DNA from: an uncultured Clostridia bacterium
GTDB taxonomy: Bacteria; Bacillota; Clostridia; Oscillospirales; Acutalibacteraceae
Assembly: GCA_945868935.1 (NCBI GenBank)
Contig: CAMBNE010000075.1
Coordinates: 1-5,919, forward strand
Length of the DNA stretch: 5,919 nucleotides
Direction of reading: 5' to 3'
The position numbers and the translations under genes are program-made. The notes beneath the pieces were generated by a model. It searched no databases, was not told where the DNA came from, and saw only the letters and a list, made by a program, of their open reading frames with translations. Positions 1 through 3,600 of this stretch are shown here, one piece after another. How positions within the stretch are numbered: position 1 is the first letter of the stretch; each line of letters begins with the position of its first letter.

Positions 1-357
1 CCGAAGCAGAAAAAGTGCATAGAAATGCTTGTTTGTGGGAGCTATACGCAAGCGCAGATTGCAAGGGAGCTTAAAATCAGCGAGCAGACAATATGCAATT
101 GGAAGAAAGACGAAGAATTTTCCTCCGAGCTTTCAAAGCAGTTGCGTGTGTGTGTTCAAACGCTTGCGCCAAAGGCTGTTAAAACAATGGAAAATCTGTT
201 GCAGTCTGAAAGCGACAACGTGAGATTTTCAGCCGCAAAGGATATTCTTGACCGCACAGGATTTAAGCCGAGCGACAACATAAACGTGAACGGCACAATA
301 GCCGCAGAGCAGTCAAAACTTGATGATATTTTGACACAGCTAACCGAAGATGAATAG
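1..357 (+). CDS. Phage terminase small subunit-like helix-turn-helix protein (5' end missing)
   Basis: The frame is open from the first base, so the gene starts before the window; the ATG at 25 is probably internal because KQKKCIE just before it fits the family. An N-terminal helix-turn-helix is clear in TQAQIARELKISEQTICNWK. It is followed by a helical segment ending in VRFSAAKDILDRTGFKP, a stretch typical of small terminases of the phBC6A51 HTH type, and an acidic tail (KLDDILTQLTEDE). Small terminases bind the pac or cos site as oligomeric rings and recruit the large ATPase/nuclease subunit for DNA packaging. The gene ends in TAG and no large-subunit gene follows; instead there is a terminator and convergent genes. 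It could alternatively be a generic phage HTH protein. The family reading is fairly sure, the packaging role less so. Confidence 0.72.
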   Translation, partial: PKQKKCIEMLVCGSYTQAQIARELKISEQTICNWKKDEEFSSELSKQLRVCVQTLAPKAVKTMENLLQSESDNVRFSAAKDILDRTGFKPSDNINVNGTIAAEQSKLDDILTQLTEDE

Positions 358-443
358 AAGCGTTATTTACCATTTTACCGCCCCTAAAACATTCGGAGTT
401 TTCGGAGTCCCTAAAAAGTATGGTAACAAAAGTAACCCACTAA

Positions 444-486
444 AAAGAAAACAGCGGTTGTAATGCCGCTGCTGTTTCTTTATTTT
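444..486. terminator. Bidirectional intrinsic terminator between convergent genes
   Basis: A stem CAGCGG (452-457) / CCGCTG (466-471) sits between an A-rich left flank (AAAAAGAAAA) and a T-rich right flank (CTGTTTCTTTATTTT). The flanks can themselves pair (AAAGAAA with TTTCTTT). It lies between the stop of the small-terminase-like gene and the stop of the minus-strand 85-residue gene, so it can end transcription from both sides. Confidence 0.65.
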
Positions 487-737
487 GTAATGTGCTTGCT
501 TTTTCTGCGTTCTGCTCTTTTGCCCTCTATATAACCGTAGTTAAACAGGTGACAATATATAAGCCATTCGGGAGCGTTCTGCTCCTGCAATTTGCAAAGT
601 AAATTTTGTATTTTATTTACGCAAACGCCTTGATGTCCTAATATACGCAATGTTTCTTTTGTCTGCGCTTGTTGCTCTAAAAAAATCAATAACGGCTTTG
701 CGTTAAAATCTGACGGCGGTAATATTTTAGTATTCAT
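480..737 (-). CDS. Small unknown phage-type protein, 85 aa
   Basis: I do not recognise a characterised family. The protein has an N-terminal segment (MNTKILPPSDFNAKP), a helical middle rich in Gln, Leu and Glu, and a C-terminal stretch NYGYIEGKRAERRKSKHITK. A Tyr-Gly-Tyr-Ile followed by a basic GKRAERRK tail is a pattern I associate with small accessory proteins of Firmicute phages and conjugative elements, of unknown role. No signal peptide or membrane segment is seen. Its ATG overlaps the stop of the preceding minus-strand gene (ATGA at 734-737), which indicates translational coupling and supports both genes as real. It is the last gene of the unit before the terminator at 444-486. Confidence 0.65.
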   Translation of the reverse strand: MNTKILPPSDFNAKPLLIFLEQQAQTKETLRILGHQGVCVNKIQNLLCKLQEQNAPEWLIYCHLFNYGYIEGKRAERRKSKHITK

Positions 738-943
738 AATGCCGCCACGCTTTCACGCCCTGCATTATATGCGGCGGTTAAAAGTAAAATTAAAAATACG
801 CTATGATTTTCTTCTTTGAGTTGGGAATACTCTTTGTTGAAGTTACAAACAACCTTTGCCATTCCGTCAAAGTCTGATTGCGGTATATTGAGTTTTGAAA
901 GCTCTGCTTGTACAAACCTGTCCATTTCTTGAATTCTATCCAT
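734..943 (-). CDS. Small unknown phage-type protein, 69 aa
   Basis: Unrecognised. The protein begins MDRIQEMDRFVQAELSKL, is mostly helical by composition, and ends with a short hydrophobic stretch, HSVFLILLLTAAYNAGRE, which is too short and too broken to call a confident membrane helix. A ribosome-binding site AAAGGA (complement of 953-958) lies 9 nt before the ATG and supports this start over the internal Met at residue 7. The gene is coupled to the 85-residue gene by a 4-base ATGA overlap. The 255 bp upstream, before the HIRAN gene, hold inverted repeats and a candidate antisense small RNA. I see no good minus-strand promoter directly before this gene, so it may be transcribed from the HIRAN promoter. 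Confidence 0.6.
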   Translation of the reverse strand: MDRIQEMDRFVQAELSKLNIPQSDFDGMAKVVCNFNKEYSQLKEENHSVFLILLLTAAYNAGRESVAAL

Positions 944-980
944 TTTCTGCTGTCCTTTCTGTTATGTAATTTATATTGCC

Positions 981-1028
981 GCCGCATTACTACCGTGCTT
1001 AAGCACGATATGGCGGTAATACAGCGGC
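981..1028. repeat. Nested inverted repeat with a perfect 14-bp palindrome core
   Basis: The core CGTGCTTAAGCACG (994-1007) is a perfect palindrome. Around it ATTAC (986-990) faces GTAAT (1016-1020), and GCCGC (981-985) faces GCGGC (1024-1028), giving three nested dyads on one centre. It lies 38-85 bp upstream of the 69-residue gene start. No U-tract follows on either strand, so it is more likely an operator or a structured leader than a terminator. Confidence 0.6.
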
Positions 1029-1073
1029 GTTGCATTTATGCACCCTGTGTTAAACGGTCTTTGTGTTCCGTGC

Positions 1074-1102
1074 TTGCATTTTCGGAGCAGAAAAGCTATA
1101 AT
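1074..1102 (+). promoter_or_regulatory. Sigma-A promoter facing right, for a candidate small RNA
   Basis: The -35 box TTGCAT (1074-1079), a 17-bp spacer and a perfect -10 box TATAAT (1097-1102) predict a start near A1109. The inverted repeat TCGGAGC (1082-1088) / GCTCCGA (1113-1119) brackets the -10 box, so one arm is in the spacer and the other just after the predicted start, as expected of an operator. No protein gene on the plus strand follows for about 690 bp. Confidence 0.55.
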
Positions 1103-1108
1103 ATACTT

Positions 1109-1180
1109 ATCCGCTCCGATATGTGTTGCGGTTGGCTCTTGCGTTGCTTTGGTCGGCTGTTGCAAGAGCGTTTTCTTTTT
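1109..1180 (+). ncRNA. Candidate small RNA of about 70 nt
   Basis: A consensus promoter at 1074-1102 predicts a start near 1109. An intrinsic terminator follows at 1135-1180: perfect 8-bp stem GCTCTTGC (1135-1142) / GCAAGAGC (1162-1169), 19-nt loop, then TTTTCTTTTT from 1171. No start codon with a ribosome-binding site lies between them. The RNA would lie opposite the stretch between the HIRAN stop codon (1199) and the downstream small genes, so it would be antisense to any mRNA reading through. The family is unknown and no known sRNA consensus is recognised. This is inferred from promoter plus terminator only. Confidence 0.42.
1135..1180 (+). terminator. Intrinsic terminator, plus strand
   Basis: GCTCTTGC (1135-1142) and GCAAGAGC (1162-1169) form a perfect 8-bp stem with a 19-nt loop, and TTTTCTTTTT follows at 1171-1180. 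On the minus strand no U-tract follows the hairpin, so it acts only rightward. It is the only sensible terminator for the promoter at 1074-1102. Confidence 0.6.
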
Positions 1181-1198
1181 CGCAATGCTTTATGTTGT

Positions 1199-1630
1199 TT
1201 ATATTCTCACCTCTATTCCAAGTCCGTAATTTAAGTACGGCTCATTTGTTCCCCTGATACCTGAAAGGCGGCTTGTGATTGTACGCCCTGCGTCCATAAG
1301 CGGAGCTATGAACGCCGCCAGAGCTTTCGGAAGATAACCCATTGTGTAAGAGCCTTTGCCCTTTACGGTTGCTATAACTGCAACTGCGTTGCGGTCATAT
1401 GCGTTTGCGTTGTCCCGGTAAAGGCTTATTCTGATGTTTTCGGGGCGGTAATGTGTAAGGTGCTCAATAGCCTGCTGACGTTTGCCGTAGGTCACGCCTG
1501 CAACCTTTGTGCAGATGTTCGGGAGCTTGACAAGCACCCACGCTTTTACCATTGCATTAGCTCTGTTGTAACCCTGCTTTACAAGTCTGTTTGCTATTGT
1601 CATAACCTTGCTGTGCATTGTGCGTTTCAT
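1199..1630 (-). CDS. Stand-alone HIRAN-domain protein, 143 aa
   Basis: Residues about 41-143 match the HIRAN domain: a first strand TKVAGVTYGKRQQAIEHL, the hallmark YRDNANAYDRNAVAV (71-85), GYLPKALAAFIAPLMDAG (98-115) and a final strand GLGIEVRI. HIRAN domains bind 3' ends of single-stranded DNA and are known from Rad5/HLTF-type SNF2 helicases; small bacterial and phage versions occur alone. Before it is a helical segment, ANRLVKQGYNRANAMVKAW (13-31), like the helix pair seen in other small phage proteins. There is no helicase or nuclease domain and no membrane segment. A purine-rich site (AAGGAAAGGGG, complement of 1639-1649) precedes the ATG. Transcription comes from a consensus promoter at 1664-1692 whose spacer is filled by a repeated operator shared with the divergent DUF4160 operon. 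The domain call is good; the function in the element is unknown. Confidence 0.85.
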   Translation of the reverse strand: MKRTMHSKVMTIANRLVKQGYNRANAMVKAWVLVKLPNICTKVAGVTYGKRQQAIEHLTHYRPENIRISLYRDNANAYDRNAVAVIATVKGKGSYTMGYLPKALAAFIAPLMDAGRTITSRLSGIRGTNEPYLNYGLGIEVRI

Positions 1631-1663
1631 CTGTAACGCCCCTTTCCTTAACTCTGTGATTAT

Positions 1664-1692
1664 ATTATACTATATCGAATGCAATATATCAA
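1664..1692 (-). promoter_or_regulatory. Sigma-A promoter of the HIRAN gene
   Basis: On the minus strand, TTGATA (complement of 1687-1692) is followed by exactly 17 bp and then TATAAT (complement of 1664-1669), 33 bp before the ATG at 1630. The 17-bp spacer (1670-1686) is almost wholly occupied by operator copy A (1672-1689). A protein bound there would exclude RNA polymerase, so simple repression is the likely mode. Confidence 0.75.
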
Positions 1693-1755
1693 GAGTAATA
1701 ATAAACAAATATCGAATGCAATATATGTGCAAAATGTATATTGAATGCAATATAA
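1672..1755. promoter_or_regulatory. Three-copy operator array between divergent promoters
   Basis: ATATCGAATGCAATATAT occurs identically at 1672-1689 (copy A) and 1709-1726 (copy B), and with two changes at 1738-1755 (copy C). Each copy is an inverted repeat of half-site ATATTG and CAATAT around the 4-bp centre AATG; copy C is perfect, A and B have one mismatch. A lies in the HIRAN promoter spacer, C covers the -35 box of the DUF4160 promoter, and B is midway. Centre-to-centre distances are 37 and 29 bp. The layout resembles divergent repressor-operator regions of temperate phages. The binding protein is not proven; the ribbon-helix-helix protein encoded at 2367-2567 is the nearest candidate. 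Confidence 0.82.
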
Positions 1756-1769
1756 ATATATGATATAAT
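1741..1769 (+). promoter_or_regulatory. Sigma-A promoter of the DUF4160-DUF2442-RHH operon
   Basis: TTGAAT (1741-1746), a 17-bp spacer and a perfect TATAAT (1764-1769) predict a start near 1776, leaving a leader of under 20 nt before the ATG at 1793. The -35 box lies inside operator copy C (1738-1755), so occupancy of C should block the promoter. Confidence 0.75.
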
Positions 1770-1792
1770 AAGTACAGTAAGGAGTTGATATA

Positions 1793-2059
1793 ATGCCTGC
1801 AATATGCATATTTTACGGTATTATCATTAGAATGTATAATGAGAAAGGCGGCAAGCATAACAAACCGCACATTCACGCCGAGTATCAGGGCGATGAAATC
1901 GTAATAGCTCTTGACGGTGAAATTCTTGAGGGTGAAATGCCACGAAATAAAATGAAGCTGATTGAAGCGTGGATGGAAATACACAAAGAGGATTTGGAAG
2001 CTAACTGGAAACTTCTTTCAGAGGGTCAGAAGTTCTTTAAAATCCCACCGTTGCAGTAA
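1793..2059 (+). CDS. DUF4160-domain protein, 88 aa
   Basis: The protein matches DUF4160 over its whole length: MPAICIFYGIIIRMY at the start, the conserved PHIHAEY (25-31) with an H-x-H pair, an acidic GEILEGEMPRNKMKLIEAW middle, and LEANWKLL followed by a KIPPL end. The family's activity has not been established to my knowledge. It is commonly found next to DUF2442, as here, and such pairs have been regarded as toxin-antitoxin-like; that function is inference. The H-x-H pair and acidic residues could be a metal or catalytic site, unproven. A strong AAGGAG (1779-1784) lies 8 nt before the ATG. It is the first gene of a three-gene operon behind an operator-controlled promoter, and its 18-nt translation start region recurs almost exactly before the next gene. 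Confidence 0.92.
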   Translation: MPAICIFYGIIIRMYNEKGGKHNKPHIHAEYQGDEIVIALDGEILEGEMPRNKMKLIEAWMEIHKEDLEANWKLLSEGQKFFKIPPLQ

Positions 2060-2066
2060 AAACAAA

Positions 2067-2087
2067 CCCACACAAAAGCTGTGTGGG
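2067..2087 (+). promoter_or_regulatory. Intercistronic hairpin between DUF4160 and DUF2442
   Basis: CCCACACA (2067-2074) and TGTGTGGG (2080-2087) form a perfect 8-bp stem with the 5-nt loop AAAGC, 8 nt after the DUF4160 stop. No U-tract follows, so full termination is unlikely. It more probably stabilises the upstream mRNA end or sets the ratio of the two proteins. The downstream ribosome-binding site at 2102-2107 stays free. Confidence 0.6.
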
Positions 2088-2115
2088 CGTACTGTGCATA
2101 TAAGGAGTTGATACA

Positions 2116-2367
2116 ATGCTACAGCCGAAAGTAATTTCAGTTACGCCGCTGAATGATTATAAACTGCTTATTGAGTATATAACGGGCGAGCGTAAAATAT
2201 TTGATGTGAAGCCGTATATCAAGGGCGATTGGTACGGCGAGCTTATAGACGAAGAAATCTTCAGGACTGTTCACCCTTGCGGAACAACCGTTGAATGGGA
2301 GGATGGTCAGGACATTGCACCTCACGAATTATACGAATTATCCGTATCGGCAGGAGGTGTTCAATAA
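2116..2367 (+). CDS. DUF2442-domain protein, 83 aa
   Basis: The protein matches DUF2442 throughout: ISVTPLNDYKLLIEYITGER, then KIFDVKPYI (27-35), EEIFRTV, and the characteristic TVEWEDGQDIAPHELY (58-73). The family is a small beta-rich fold without an established activity and is frequently the partner gene of DUF4160. By analogy with toxin-antitoxin operons it could be the neutralising or DNA-contacting partner, but no DNA-binding motif is visible. AAGGAG (2102-2107) lies 8 nt before the ATG, in a leader nearly identical to that of the DUF4160 gene (17 of 18 bases). Its TAA shares one base with the ATG of the following RHH gene, so the two are translationally coupled. Confidence 0.92.
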   Translation: MLQPKVISVTPLNDYKLLIEYITGERKIFDVKPYIKGDWYGELIDEEIFRTVHPCGTTVEWEDGQDIAPHELYELSVSAGGVQ

Positions 2368-2567
2368 TGCCAGCCAGTAAGGCACAACAAAAAGCAGTTG
2401 CAAAATATATGAAGAATAATTACGATAATTTTCAATTGCGAATGCCAAAGGGTAAAAAAGACAAAATCAAGCTCCACGCAGAAAACCGAGGTGAAAGCCT
2501 GAACGGTTTTATAAACAAGGCTATTGATGAAAAAATGGAGCGTGACAAGGCAAGCACAACGGAATAA
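2367..2567 (+). CDS. Arc/CopG-type ribbon-helix-helix DNA-binding protein, 66 aa
   Basis: The start is the ATG in TAATG at 2365-2369, preceded by AGGAGGTG (2352-2359); an in-frame ATG at 2295 lies inside the DUF2442 gene and is not used. The N-terminus is basic and helical (KAQQKAVAKYMKNN). Residues 22-58 form the ribbon-helix-helix: strand FQLRMPKGKK, helix DKIKLHAENRG, turn ESLN, helix GFINKAIDEKMERD. Such proteins dimerise, insert the beta strand (here Gln-Leu-Arg) into the major groove at short inverted repeats and bind tandem sites cooperatively. They commonly serve as antitoxins or phage repressors. As last gene of the operon behind three dyad operators, it is the likely autoregulator of both divergent units; this is inference. 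A terminator follows 10 bp after its stop. Confidence 0.87.
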   Translation: MPASKAQQKAVAKYMKNNYDNFQLRMPKGKKDKIKLHAENRGESLNGFINKAIDEKMERDKASTTE

Positions 2568-2577
2568 ATAATTATCG

Positions 2578-2610
2578 GCAAGTCTTGAAATATAGGCTTG
2601 CTTTTTCTTT
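2578..2610 (+). terminator. Intrinsic terminator of the DUF4160-DUF2442-RHH operon
   Basis: GCAAGTC (2578-2584) pairs with GGCTTGC (2595-2601), including one G-U pair, around a 10-nt loop. TTTTTCTTT follows at 2602-2610. It lies just after the RHH stop at 2567 and closes the three-gene unit. Confidence 0.75.
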
Positions 2611-2829
2611 GTCCTGCTGAATATGGAACGGTTCAGCGGCAATGCAAGGCTTATATATTCCGCTGCACATATCAGAATAAAGCACAAACGCCCCATACGA
2701 GCCGAGAATTGCCCACTGTAGCGTTTTTATTGTTCAGTAGTGTAATTTCACATTTACGGAATAAAACGCCATACAAGCGAAACAAGGCGTTGTTTTGAAA
2801 ATCGAGGAATAAACACCGCTTATAAATTT

Positions 2830-2862
2830 AACTTGCTTGTAACTTGCCTGTAACTTGCTTAT
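2830..2862 (+). repeat. Three tandem 11-bp direct repeats
   Basis: AACTTGCTTGT (2830-2840), AACTTGCCTGT (2841-2851) and AACTTGCTTAT (2852-2862) follow each other without a gap, and a weaker fourth unit AGCTTGAATT begins at 2863. An 11-bp period places the units on nearly the same face of the helix. Possible roles are integrase arm-type sites or replication iterons. Confidence 0.7.
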
Positions 2863-2868
2863 AGCTTG

Positions 2869-2899
2869 AATTAACAAAAATGCTGTTATTTTGTTAATT
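2869..2899. repeat. Perfect 11-bp inverted repeat
   Basis: AATTAACAAAA (2869-2879) and TTTTGTTAATT (2889-2899) are exact reverse complements with a 9-nt centre. It begins directly after the 11-bp direct repeats. The stem is too AT-rich for a typical terminator; a protein-binding site is more likely. Confidence 0.65.
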
Positions 2900-3257
2900 G
2901 CCTGCCGATAACGGACGGCGTATTCACAAAAATACCTTATTTTCAATTGTGAAATACTAAAAAATACTAAATACTGCATTATGTACTGCAAGCACGTTTC
3001 TATTGCCTTTACTGCCCCCTGTGCTGTATATTTGCGGTCAATCTGCGGAAGTAATGAAAGTATATGCATTGTGTGCTTCTCCCTGCTATGCCCCTTTAAA
3101 GCGCAAACAGAGCGTATGTATTCAAAAGAGAAATACTTTAGCTCAAAAACGAGCGAAAGCATATTGCCTTGTTGCCTGTTATAAAAAATAAGTATCAGCG
3201 GCAACGCAAGCACGCCTTTCACAAGCTCACGATTACCCCATATCAGACAAAATAAAG

Positions 3258-3279
3258 TTGCCGTTTATTTGCCGTTTAT
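3258..3279 (+). repeat. Two tandem 11-bp direct repeats near the attachment site
   Basis: TTGCCGTTTAT occurs twice in direct succession (3258-3268 and 3269-3279), about 115 bp inside the attachment core. The unit differs from the cluster at 2830 but has the same 11-bp period. Spacing and position would suit arm-type binding sites of a tyrosine integrase. Confidence 0.6.
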
Positions 3280-3332
3280 TTCTACAATAAACAGCAAGTG
3301 TTCACTTTGAAACACAAAAATTGATTGCTCAA

Positions 3333-3354
3333 AAACCGCATTAGAAAGCCATTT
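3333..3354 (+). repeat. Partial copy of the tRNA-downstream terminator, inside the element
   Basis: These 22 bases match 3541-3562 with a single change (A for G at 3343). The second site is the rising half of the host terminator hairpin downstream of the tRNA remnant. The falling half is missing here. The two copies flank the attachment core, 39 bp before it and 101 bp after it. Confidence 0.7.
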
Positions 3355-3393
3355 ATTAAAGTTAGCAAAAGCTCACAAAATATAAATAACTCA

Positions 3394-3439
3394 ATTCGTA
3401 ATCAGTAGGTCGAGGGTTCAAGTCCCTTCTTCAGCTCCA
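3394..3439 (+). tRNA. tRNA-Thr(CGT) 3' remnant, attachment site core
   Basis: The segment reads as a tRNA from the anticodon loop onward: loop TTCGTAA with anticodon CGT (3397-3399, reads ACG = Thr), 3' anticodon stem TCAGT, variable AGGTC, T-stem GAGGG / CCCTT around TTCAAGT, acceptor strand CTTCAGC, discriminator T and encoded CCA (3437-3439). The 5' half is absent: the bases before 3394 do not pair with the anticodon stem, and no GCTGAAG acceptor strand or D-arm lies upstream. This is therefore not a functional tRNA but the distal attachment site of an element that integrated in the 3' half of the gene. The intact copy should lie beyond the left edge. Confidence 0.88.
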
Positions 3440-3470
3440 GTCGAGTGCCTCGACACGCAGATTGCGTTCG
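3440..3470. repeat. Two adjacent hairpins directly after the tRNA remnant
   Basis: GTCGAG (3440-3445) / CTCGAC (3449-3454) forms a hairpin with a 3-nt loop. It overlaps an alternative stem, CGA-C-ACGCA (3451-3459) / TGCGTTCG (3463-3470), with one bulged base. No U-tract follows either stem. They may be processing or pausing structures in the tRNA 3' trailer. Confidence 0.45.
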
Positions 3471-3540
3471 GGGCGTTTCACTTTTTTACAGTCAATTTTT
3501 CGCGTCAGCACTGACATTTTTCTCAAAAGACAACACAAGC

Positions 3541-3586
3541 AAACCGCATTGGAAAGCCATTTTAGGGTGCTTTCGGTGCGGTTTTT
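3541..3586 (+). terminator. Intrinsic terminator downstream of the tRNA-Thr site
   Basis: A two-part stem is formed by AAACCGCA (3541-3548) / TGCGGTTT (3577-3584) outside and GAAAGC (3552-3557) / GCTTTC (3569-3574) inside, separated by a small internal loop. The run TTTTT (3582-3586) follows. It is the first good terminator after the tRNA and probably ended the original tRNA transcript. Confidence 0.65.
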
Positions 3587-3600
3587 GCTTTGCAAAAATA

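Larger units (their letters stand above)
2611..3393. other. Non-coding region before the attachment site, about 0.8 kb
   Basis: I see no convincing gene here. The open frames lack ribosome-binding sites, have odd compositions (rich in Cys, Tyr, His) and match no family I know. The region holds a possible terminator hairpin at 2763-2796 (AACGCC/GGCGTT followed by GTTTT), two clusters of 11-bp direct repeats (2830-2862 and 3258-3279), an 11-bp inverted repeat (2869-2899), clustered AATACT motifs near 2950-2975, and a partial copy of the host tRNA terminator at 3333-3354. This fits recombination or replication control DNA at an element end, or decayed coding sequence. Confidence 0.55.
1..3439. 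mobile_element. Distal end of a tRNA-Thr-integrated prophage-like or satellite element (partial)
   Basis: The right boundary is seen directly: a 3' tRNA-Thr remnant at 3394-3439 with no matching 5' half to its left. Content to the left is phage-like: a small-terminase-type HTH protein, short overlapping unknown genes, a stand-alone HIRAN protein, and a DUF4160/DUF2442/RHH operon with an operator array. Content to the right is ordinary metabolism (leuB). Tyrosine recombinases typically integrate at the 3' half of tRNA genes, leaving the intact gene beside int and a remnant at the far end, so the integrase should lie to the left, outside the window. No integrase, capsid, portal or large terminase gene is visible here. 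The type (prophage, satellite or integrative element) cannot be settled from this fragment. Confidence 0.8.

Noticed and set aside
350..463. Small open frame of 37 codons overlapping the end of the terS-like gene
   Set aside because: The start overlaps the previous stop, but the ribosome-binding site is poor, the composition is unspecific and the frame ends inside the terminator stem. Not enough to call a gene.
971..1165. Minus-strand frame of 64 codons between HIRAN and the 69-aa gene
   Set aside because: It would need a TTG start without a ribosome-binding site, and it runs through three inverted repeats and the candidate small RNA.
908..1234. Plus-strand frame of 108 codons
   Set aside because: Overlaps two minus-strand genes in part, is rich in Cys, Leu and Arg, and lacks domain or ribosome-binding site; a shadow.
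1672..1755. A short CRISPR array
   Set aside because: Only three 18-bp repeats with unequal 10-20 bp AT-rich gaps; they fit promoter elements exactly, so they are operators.
1670..1984. Minus-strand frame of 104 codons over the operator region and DUF4160
   Set aside because: Antisense to a clear DUF4160 gene and made of Ile/Tyr/His-rich AT sequence.
2067..2087. Terminator between DUF4160 and DUF2442
   Set aside because: The stem is good but GCGTACTG follows instead of a U-tract, and the next gene has no promoter of its own.
2598..2798. Open frame of 66 codons on the plus strand
   Set aside because: Its start lies inside the terminator hairpin of the RHH operon, there is no ribosome-binding site and no family match.
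2734..3222. Open frame of 162 codons on the minus strand
   Set aside because: Rich in Cys, Tyr, Phe and Ile with no recognisable domain or ribosome-binding site; it spans direct and inverted repeats. Looks like chance openness in AT-rich DNA.
3394..3439. A complete, functional tRNA gene
   Set aside because: The acceptor 5' strand, D-arm and 5' anticodon stem are missing from the upstream sequence.
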